This document shows, in pieces, positions 51,401 through 62,500 of a stretch of DNA of 64,000 bases. This DNA comes from Schistosoma haematobium (taxonomy: Eukaryota; Platyhelminthes; Trematoda; Strigeidida; Schistosomatidae). The notes under the pieces are model-generated. The model searched no databases. It was given only the letters and a program-made list of their open reading frames with translations, and had not been told where the DNA came from. The position numbers and the translations under genes are program-made. Within the stretch, counting starts at the first letter, position 1. Each line of letters opens with the position of its first letter. Location: the NCBI RefSeq assembly GCF_000699445.3, contig NC_067198.1:24873536-24937535 (forward strand), in the 5' to 3' direction.

Positions 51401-54400
51401 CTTGAAATATTATCAGTAATGGCTGACAATATAAATTAGTAGATGTCTTGTAGTTTGTCTTATGTTTTGCAAAAGTGATACACAAATGTTTTCCTGTATC
51501 TTATAATAAATAGTGATTGTATAATTCCTCCTACAGCTTCATAAAGTATTATCATTTGTCAGTCAGTCAGCGGCAACGTAGAACTTCGTACGTACGTACA
51601 TACACCAATTCGAGTTACTATACCACATTAGCACACAGATACAATTGTCGATTCAAATCCCGTAGAGGTAGAAATAGTAAAAGTATAAGCAGTAATCAGA
51701 AACACTAGAGTTTGAAGATGTTATTCAAGGAGTATAGTTCACTGAAATACATTTGGAAAGCGAAAAAAGGATATGAAGAATTCAGAAGATTAGAATTTGA
51801 GAGAACACAAAGAGTGGATGCACCTGCGCCAATGCAAACGATTTTGAGCCATTTCATTCAAGGTCTCTAACCATCGGTTGCTATCGTCTCGCGAACTCCA
51901 TCCAGGTTATCTACACCTACCGAAATAGCTCAGTCAACTTGTCAGTGGCTTCATGGATTTGTGCCGTTTTTGGCCTTATGAGAAAATTTTTTGGTGGCCT
52001 CTTGTACTAAACATACTGTATTATGAATCGGTAAGTATGAAAATTTAGGAACGAAGATTTAATTCAACGTTAGTTCAACTGTACTTACATATTTGCGAAC
52101 AATATTGTAGTTTCAGAAACTTATAAAAACTAGTAACGCAATATGTGTTCAACTAATGGGGTTAGGTGAGTACATAATGAAATCGAGTTCTAGAATACAC
52201 TTCGATAAAGCAATATGCTGCGTGATAAGAAAGTGTTTTAAGTATATTCTGACCGTTGTGAAGTTATCATTAGTAATTACTAGCACGTCCCAACAAGGTT
52301 TCCTACAACTGCTAACTTTGGACAACTTGACCTAGTTTACTCTTATACTATTATTTTGAGACAGTTTCTTTGATAAACCGTTCGAGTTACTTTGTGATAG
52401 AAGTTAAGAATGCATTTTTCGCTTTAGATCAAACCCAAATGATATACGGAAGGTATACTAAGATTTAGAGCATATTTTTAGGATCGAAAGTGGTAAAATA
52501 TTTTCATGAGGCTTGTAGAACTACGTTAATGCTTCTTAATACAGTTTTCTGTTAATCTTGCTATTGAGTAATGAAAAAAGAAACTCAACTTCAGAGAATT
52601 CCATCTGTCATGTTACTAGATACAGCTACGGATGCTATACGACTGCTAATACTTACAAAAATAGAGAACTAGAACAGATTGACTCTTTGACCAAAAACAC
52701 CTAACTTAAACCAATGATAAGTCTTTTGCCAGAAAGTACTAGTTACAACAAAATTTTATTTTTAAATGAAGCTATTAGTGAAAGATTAATAACGTTACTT
52801 TAGAAGACAACTACAATTATACGATTAATTCATCCTCCATTATGCAAATGGAAAATTAGATTAATTGATCAATCAACTTACATGTACCGTAAATTCATTA
52901 GGATATACACTACCATTGCCAATCGGTATTAAACTGTTAGGAATATCAAATCTACGAGATATTTTTATGTCCATAGGTTGTGATGAATTAATTGAAACAG
53001 GCTTTAATAGTTCAGTGGAAGATTGCTTCACATCTGATAACACATAAAGGCTTGTATTACTTCCTCGTGTAGTAACTGACCATCGTGGACTATTATAAGT
53101 AAAATTATCACCTTGTACTCCATCGAGATTAAAATTAAAAGGTATTTTGCTATTTGATTCAGGATTGACACTATGATTATGATTGCTATCATCACAATCA
53201 TTGAACTCGAACTGTCTTGGTGAAATAGACAGTGGTGAACATTTTCCATAAAACTGACAATTTTGAATAGGCTGACTGAATTGTGAATAGTATAATCGAC
53301 CTGAAGATAGGAGATTATTACTACAGCTATTCATATTATCTAAATTATTATTATGATTAGTAAAAGAGAAATCGTTCTGTTCCAATTGTTCATCAGAAGC
53401 AAAAACATCAACATTTTCATCTGGAGAAAGTACACATTCTTGTTGTTGAAATTGATTAACATACGTACATGAACTCACTGTTAACTGTGCAGGACCTGAT
53501 TCAGGAGATATACATTTATCTGAATGTTTGGGAAAAGGATAACTACCATTAATAAGCGATGATAAAGATCGTATATATGATTTCGATAAACCAGAACAAA
53601 TACCTGTATCATCAGATAGAGAAGAAAGACGAAGTATTGCTGGTCCAGGACTATTTTTCTCATTGCATACATTATCTTCAAAAAAACATTGACTTGATGA
53701 TTTCATTATTGTGGGAGAAACACGATTCGACAAAGAAAATTCTCTAGATTGTTGTTTATTAGATCTCGAATCCACGTAATTATTAATATCATCAAGAGAA
53801 CGCCGATATGAGTTTCGACTAGAAGCATATCCTTTGATAAACAAATTTCCATCTGAGTTCACTTCCTCAGAAGTATCAATTTTTAAATTTGGTACCGTTA
53901 TCTTTATTGAATCAGAAGGGTGGTCATCACCTAACAGGTTAGTTGTAGGTTGAGACAATTTTTCGTAGTTGATCTTTGAAGTGGAATTAGTCTTGTGAGG
54001 TGCTGGATCGATGGATGGAAGAGATTTATGTTTGGTAGATGAAATAGTTGAATTTGTAACTGAATGAGTATTATTTGGTGTTGCCTCAATTACATCTTGA
54101 GGAATATCTAGGGTAGGATTTACTTTACTTGTAGACAAAGCAATACCATAAAAAGCACTCCAAAGACTTAATGAACGAACTTGGCAATCCGGTTGAAGAA
54201 GATGCTGAAATGAAATGACAAACAATGAAATCAAATCATTACAATTTACGACATAACTAACTATTAAAAATCACATTGGAAAATGTGTAAAAGAAATTGA
54301 ATTTTCATAAATGCGAGGTGTCAATGTTCGTTAAACCCTTAAATTCGAGAATAAATCAAGATTTGATGGATAAATAAGGAAAAAAAATGCGCCGATGCCC

Positions 54401-57400
54401 TGTTTAAACAATTTAAAAACATGAACACAATTATTCAAGTCCAATCCCAAAAAAGCTTAAATGTTTTAACGTGGTTAGTCGTTGGAAGTTTTCGCATCAT
54501 CATCACCATGTGTTTATGTGCCATATAATTTAGTAGTTAGATTCTACTCATTACCGTCAAGTATTGAGTATGTTTCTCAAATAAATGAAAGACCAAAAAC
54601 GATAGTTTGACTTGTAAACTGGATCAGCAGAGAAAATGTTCTCACCTAAATGAGTTTAAAACGCATATTCCAAATCAATGACGCGTAGTGGTAAAACAAT
54701 TTTGATGGAGTAGTGACAAATGAACTTAGACCAACTTAAGACTAATGCTTCAGTTACTCCACTGCATTGTATGTTAGATATGCAAGTCAAGAGCTCGAAA
54801 GCGATAGACTATTTTGGTTAAAATCTCAAGAAAAAATAGTAACCTTTTCGTGATTTGGGAGTATGTAGGAAACTCCGAATCGGTTCATAAAGCAGTTTAC
54901 GGAAGATTTAAGTTGAATAAGCGTTTGACTTGACCGGTTGTTTATTGGTAACCTATTCCAGAGACTTGCGTAGCGTGTGATGAAGTCAACTTTAATTTGC
55001 TTGATATTCTCGATATGTTCAATACAAATTCCTGGTTCCGAAGGTTATAATTACTAGTTTTAGCAAATTTTAACGTGTCACAACTTACTGTAACTCTAAA
55101 AATTCGCTTATGGTTTACAAACCAAGTTTGAAAAATTCATATTCTTTTAAGTTGTCGATTTCAACATATTTCGTGGGAAAATGAATGTTTTATAAGTTTC
55201 CTAGTAACGTATGTTGTTACCTATAACTTTAAACTAGTAATGAGAAAAACTGGCTCTCGTGTATGTTCCATGAGTACTTTACGTGCACTCATGTAAAAAC
55301 CCTTTTGTATCGACGTCAGTATTGTAAAAACCACCAGGAATAACTCAAAACTACTCAACTAAATCTGTGCTGTTGCCGACACTTAGACATTATCACAATA
55401 TTGCTTGAATTAGTTAGGTTTAATGTCAGATAAGTTACGTAATTCAATCAAATTGACTGTAATAATTTCGATATTCCAGAATTAGAAAATCAGTAAAGGG
55501 TTTAATGACATACCCTCTGTTTAGCATGGAACATACCTAGCGGTCCCATGATTCGTTGTACGAGTGCATTATCAGATAATCAACAGATATACAACGCATT
55601 ACTGTCATAGGTCTTGAAGTTTGTTTTAGCCGTAAAGGCAAGTGGTTGGAAGTTATAGAATACATGTGATAAAGCGAAAACAGTGAAAATGTAAACCAAC
55701 TATCATCTTTGTGATATATCTACCTTGCATTTACATAACAACACAAGAAATTGAAATGTATGAACACAAATCTTTTGTTCATATATGAAAGTGACGATAA
55801 ATTTTCGGTATTGATTGTTTTATAAATAAAAGTTATAATTCTAAGTGGTAACTGGTTAGCTTCACCATAAATAGATCACACGATTGTAGTCACGATCTTT
55901 TTTTCATGTGATATATTGAATAGTTAGAAGACGATGTGAACAAGGTTAATCACTAGATAGCAACAACCGGTTATTGATTTGTAATAATCAGTTAGGAAAA
56001 TAATTATATTTTAAAATATTCATGTTTAACGGATTATAGCTTACAACTAATGGTTAAAAAAATAAGAGATTACAAGAAAATAAGTCCAAACGTACAAAAC
56101 AGGAACTATGTAAGTTAGTGAATTACTTTCGAGTTCATGAATTAGACTACTTAAGTTATAAATAGGACATAAAGATGAACCAATAAAACTATCATCTATA
56201 AAGTCATCGGAGGAAGCTATAGCATTATAATTAAATCGAGAAGTAGGATTCAGGGGACGTAATATTCGCAGTCCCTAATAACCATGAAAGACTATTACGT
56301 TAGATGTTTGCATAGTATTCAAGATAATCAGTAAGTTGAAATAAAATAAGAAACATTGGTTCAGAGAAGAGCTCTCTTTTCGGTAAATACACAATTATGA
56401 ATAAGAAAGAAAAATTAACAGATATTAAGACAATGGTAGATGAAGAGGTTGTACCAGTTTCATTTGGACATATAATTCTAGTTTATCCAACTGTATAGCA
56501 AGAGCTTCGGTAATGTTAAGGAGATGGATTAAAACTGCCTTTGGCAGCCTTCTACTTACCTCTTAGATGATTTTGAACGCAGAAGCCGCATTAGTTGAGT
56601 GACCTGTGTTCACATGATTTTCGATTATTGAACTTCTTATTTAATCATTTCCGCCTGTTTTCAGTCAAATCAGATAGTGTTCTCGAATTCTTTTGGAGAA
56701 AATTCGCATTGAACGACCTATATACCTAACTTCACATGAACAGGGAAATTGGTAAACAAAGAGTTGGTCAAATGAGATAATTTATCCTTAAGATTTTTGG
56801 TGAGCATTGATCGGCTGGAGAACACAATTCGCAAAATTGCTATGAAGAATGTTGCTTTGAGAGTCGGGAATTCCCCTCTTCCGAACGTCTATAACTATAT
56901 CACCTTTGGAACCGATACTCATATAAAGTCTTTTCTTTTCTACATAGCTTATTTGCGCTTTAGGCGGTTCGAGTTTTATATGCTTGTCAATAAATATAGA
57001 TGGATACCCTTTTGGATAAGTGTTTTATCAAGAAGGCTCAGTTCACTATTTGTGACCCCGAGACTACAAATTCTTCGTATTCGATTTCGTCTAATCGGGG
57101 ACCCAGCTGTGAACATCGAGTTCAAAGGTGATATAATTACAGACGTTCGGAAGAGGGGAATTCCCGACTCTCAAAGCAACATTCTTCATAGCAATTTTGC
57201 GAATTGTGTTCTCCAGCCGATCAATGCTCACCAAAAATCTTAAGGATAAATTATCTCATTTGACCAACTCTTTGTTTACCAATTTCCCTGTTCATGTGAA
57301 GTTAGGTATATAGGTCGTTCAATGCGAATTTTCTCCAAAAGAATTCGAGAACACTATCTGATTTGACTGAAAACAGGCGGAAATGATTAAATAAGAAGTT

Positions 57401-59517
57401 CAATAATCGAAAATCATGTGAACACAGGTCACTCAACTAATGCGGCTTCTGCAACCAGAAAGGATTCTTTCAATTAAATAAGTTCCTTTCATTTATATGA
57501 AGGTAAAAGAAAATTATAGTAGGACCACCATGTCTGATAATTTCTCAAGTCACTGTATTGAACTAGCTCTAGGACCCCAACTAAATATTCGTGAAGAACT
57601 GACATGCCAGTCCTGTACAACTTTCTTTCATACCACAACACTGTACCATAAACTGACCACCTCTTCGTTCTCTCCGACCAGTACCAGCGTCGGTAAACAA
57701 TTTATAATGTGGAATCAGCCGGGACGACATTCGTAGTACATCCCTAAGCCATTTAATTCAGTGTTTCAAGATGGTGACACATTGGATTACCGCTACTGTC
57801 ACAGGACACCCGCTACCGAACATTTGCATTACTAACATAGTGTTGGCACGGAATGTCAACAATTCTTCGGAAGCAACGATAGTCGAACATATGGATTTGG
57901 TTAGTATCCTCAACTAGGAGAGACGGGGTTTCACAAGCACAGAGCAAAACTGTTCTCAATGGCACGTTGTAAATACTGATTCCTTAACATCGGTAGCAAA
58001 CTAGTTGTGAAAGGTGAATATTAACAAGAGGGTACAATAAAGTCAAAGAGGAGCACATAAAGAGGTAGTTACTGAAAGGAAGAAAACGTTTGTATGTGAT
58101 TGGACGTAGCACTTTTCATAATAAAATAGTTAACGAATTTTTGACGTATGTAAAAGTGGAGACGGCTTATTGTTGTTGCGAAACTTCACAGCTTGAAGGA
58201 AATTTTTAAGTACTTCCATGTAAGATATATTGAAAGTATTGCCTAATGAAGAACTTTGTTCGTTCCCAAAATAATCATGCACTGGCAACGAAATACTATA
58301 TGACAAGATAAAATGAATAATTGTATAGTTGACTTTTTTTACCACCATTGTAAAGTGAAAGGCAGAATGGTTAGGAGTTCAAGCTCACTGATTCAACCAT
58401 GTTATTGCTGTCCCATCCTTATCAAGATGGATAACCTCACCTTTAAACAGTGCACAATATCTACACTCTTCTGGCAGTTATTTTCAGATTTACTTCTCTA
58501 AACCCAAGCCCCCTGAAGTGGAAAGACCTCAAGGAACAAGAATCTCAGCTACCATAGATCGAATACGTTCACAGCAATCGACAAACCCGGTTACAATATC
58601 AATATAGGAGCACATGGTTACGCATAACAGTAAACAGGTCCCAATTGCTTAAAATAACTGTAAAATACGATTCAAACTTCAAAGGAACGAAATCAAATCT
58701 ACAGTTACCTCCGCTTCTGGCTCATAAAAGTAATTTACGATTGTCCAATTATATTTTGAGGATAATAACCCCCACAATGAGCAAGTTCGACTGGCGACTG
58801 AAGCTTTTTGACGTTCCTTTTCAGAATTACAAAGAAATGTACCAAATAAGTTTGAACAGATATGTAAGCCAAGTTTTAGCTATATAACAAAAAAATCACA
58901 AATTCATAATTATTAAAATTCAGTCTTCAGACTGGCATACTTAGGAACACACATATACATATCTAAAATGGGAAACCCTAACTAAACTGAACAGGGTGTA
59001 TTGACTATCAAAACATTTAGATAATAAAGGGAACTATGTGTATGAAAAAACATTGATTAACCACTACAGCGATATACAAAGTAATGTGTTAAGTTTTCAC
59101 TTCACAACGTAAACTAAAAAGCCCATAAATATGGCTCCCTCATAGACCTTTGTTTGAATTCCATTAAATGATGTATAGGTTTCATTCCATCTTAGCTCCC
59201 GAAGTTTTGTCAACCCAACAAGCTGACGACGTATATCAGATAGCCATATTCAACGTAGAACCTGGAACAAACATGTTAGCCAAAGTTCTCATAATGCAGT
59301 ATACGATCCGAACGAAGTCATTCATTAAAATATCAAATTCATATGTTCTACGGTTCCTCACACTTTAATTTATTGATATATTCAAACTCGACAACTATCA
59401 AAAATTGAAGAAACCTTGGAGGATAACAGTTAAGTGAATACAACGTAAATGTCCCTAGATGATTTTTGGGAAATAAAAATATAACTATCATGTGATTATA
59501 ATCCTCGAATAAGCATG

Positions 59518-59552
<35 letters not shown>

Positions 59553-62500
59553 TGGTAAGTACTGAGACCTTAATAAGTATTAAGACATTCATCAGAGGCT
59601 GTGAATCTATGGTCAAACGAAGAAATATATCTACTTACGTAATCCAAAACATATTCAGAAAGTACTTTAAAACTGAACAGTGAAAAATCGAATAACTGTT
59701 GTGTAAAAACCACAGTTAGTATGATGATAAATGGATTAAAAAAGTAATTCGGAATTTTCCATCAGATAATGTTCACGAAAAGTAGTTAGATATGAATTGC
59801 GTTTCAAAATTTACTGTAGATAGATATTATTTAGCTTGAAAGAATTTATGCGAATACCTACCAGAAATGATTCATTAAATTCAAAACAATGAGGAAACTG
59901 GTTGCGAATTTGATGGACGCAATCAAGCCATTGTAAAAATATTGGACTTTGCTCATTTATGTTTAATGAGGGTGAAGCATATCCACTTCGATCAGAAAAC
60001 TTGTGACCGAATTGTAGCCATTCACGTTCAACAAGAATATTGAAACCCTATATATAAAAAACACATAGAAATTTTAAAATATTTCGATAACATACACCGT
60101 AGTTATGATTTTAAAAGTTTAGCGCTACTCTCACCTGAATTGTTCGATAAAATGGATCTGCTAACAATTGGGCTAAGGAACTTATTTGAGGTGTTCGATC
60201 CCAACCATCTGTGCAATGAACCATAACCGGACGAGCATTTTCTTCTAATGCGATAGCAATTTCTGTGGCAGTTTTTAATAGCTGGCCAATATTATTTAAC
60301 CATGATGATTTTTCTAATGAAGAAAACCAACTACAATTGAAAACAATAAAATTATTCGGTCCATATATCGAAAACAATTAAGGTGTTCTAAAGTGTTTCA
60401 AACCCGAAATTCTAATATTTAAACAACTAAATTATGATGTAAAACAAACAAAACATCTATGATACCACGGAAATTTCACAACATAATGAAGATGAATTTG
60501 CACAACTATATAAATACAGAAAAATCAACGATATTAGATATTCTTTTATCTAGTACTGGATCTTCAAAATTACATGATAATTTTGAACTAGAAGTGAAAA
60601 AAACTTCCATAATAAAAGCAAGACAAATAATTTACCAACACTGTTTAGTTTATAAGATGAAAATATTTTGATTTATTCCTGACTAGAAAAATATATTGGT
60701 GAAACTTTTATCAACATTCTTTGTAAATATACATCTTTTGACAACAGATAGATCGGATAATAGGTAATAAATGATTTAACATCTCAGAAAAATGGTTAAC
60801 ATATAGAAATAAATAAGATCTTACGAATATGAGTGATATAAAACAATTTTCATTGTGTAACAATATCACGTGAATTATTACGGAAATGCAAGAAGGGATG
60901 GGTGGTTCATTAATCCTACTTTAGGACGTTTTAAAAAATCCACATTTGTTGACCATTCTAGAATTGAATAAAACAGATTTTAGGTCTGGCAATAACGCTA
61001 CCGTTGAACCAGTATGAATAATGTTTGTAACAGAAATGTTCCAAGGAACTTTTTCCAATAAAAATACCCTGAGAAGTTGGTTATGAAACAGAATTTGACA
61101 AACTAATGTAATTTTCAACCAAATAGAATAAAAGTTAATTGCAAATAATTAAAGCTTAACTTAGAAAGTGATTGTAACAAACTATCTTACTTAGGACATT
61201 TGCCAGCGAACAGATTAGTTAGGGATTCAAAATTTGAACGAACAGTATGTAGATTAGGTAAATCCATAAAAACAACTTCTGCTTGATCATAGTATTCTGG
61301 ATATTCAAAACCACCACCACGTATTCGATTGAATTGTGCACTGCTACGACTTCTAGCATCCACAATCATCAAACGATGAGTATCTAATAACGATAAATAA
61401 TAGTATTATTACTTTATTTCGTGTTAAGACAACAGTAATATGCATCAGCTATATTTATAATTGAAAGAATAGGTTACTACTCCTTATCACAAGCATACAC
61501 ACGTTTTAAGCGGTGGACATGAAGTGTACTTAAAACTAAAAGTCATTTTTGATCATCTAGAGAACCCTAAACTATAAAATACCCTAAAGAGTATTTGAGA
61601 ATCAAACGAGTATTTTATATTTAGTCCAGTAGACTATAAATCAAATTAAGAAGAAAAAAGCTCTTGCAAATTTAATGCTTAACTACAAGCCGGATACTCC
61701 CTAGACATACAGATGTTTTATCTGTGAGATATACGGTATTTGAAACAAAAGTACAGAAATTCTAAAAATCTAATATGTTATAGGAATACGGTTTAAAACA
61801 AAGGTATAATATGCCTTTTATTTAGTTAAATAGATAAAGACTACATTATGTAAGAATTCGTTAACAGATGTAACGGTCGTTTAATTAAAGACATATCATA
61901 TCACTAAATATTTTCTATTACACCTGGATAAGAACTATGAAACAGTGACTTTTACTGACTGAAGATTTTATTTATTTCAACACATAAATATTGGTACAAG
62001 AAGGCACCAAATACATATGCGCCACACAAATCTCATTCGATATGTGTGAGGGCTGTGATACTGCCCGGGTGCCTAGACCGAAGCAGGTGGTTATCTTAGG
62101 GGGCCACACCCGGAGCCTTCGACCTCAAGTTCTGACCCACAAGGTAGTGGAGCATCGTAAGGAGATGCAGTCCCATGGAAGCCGGTGACCAACAATTGGT
62201 TCATAGGCCATTTGTTCCCGCAGGATACTGGAGTCCATGTGCACCATTGGTTTGGAATCCGGTTAAAGCGCCGGACATTCGCTTTTCGTCCTCTCATTTT
62301 CGTAAACAACACCCCCGCCACGAGAAGGCAGTGAGTAGGACTTCCCTGGTAGAGGCTATATACGCGTGGCCATGTGAGAGCATTTCGAGAGGGAGAGCGG
62401 ACTCTCCCCACTCTCGGACGTACCAGGGCATTTGGGGGCCTACACGATAAAAGGTCCCGACGAATGACATCTATGATAACAAAACAATAATGTAACGAGT

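Noticed and set aside
56797..57243. 148-codon open reading frame
   Set aside because: It runs through both arms of the inverted repeat in a frame unrelated to the GIY-YIG protein, so it is a by-product of the palindrome.
62091..62411. 106-codon open reading frame on minus strand
   Set aside because: It lies wholly within retroposon Z; the other two copies do not keep this frame open.
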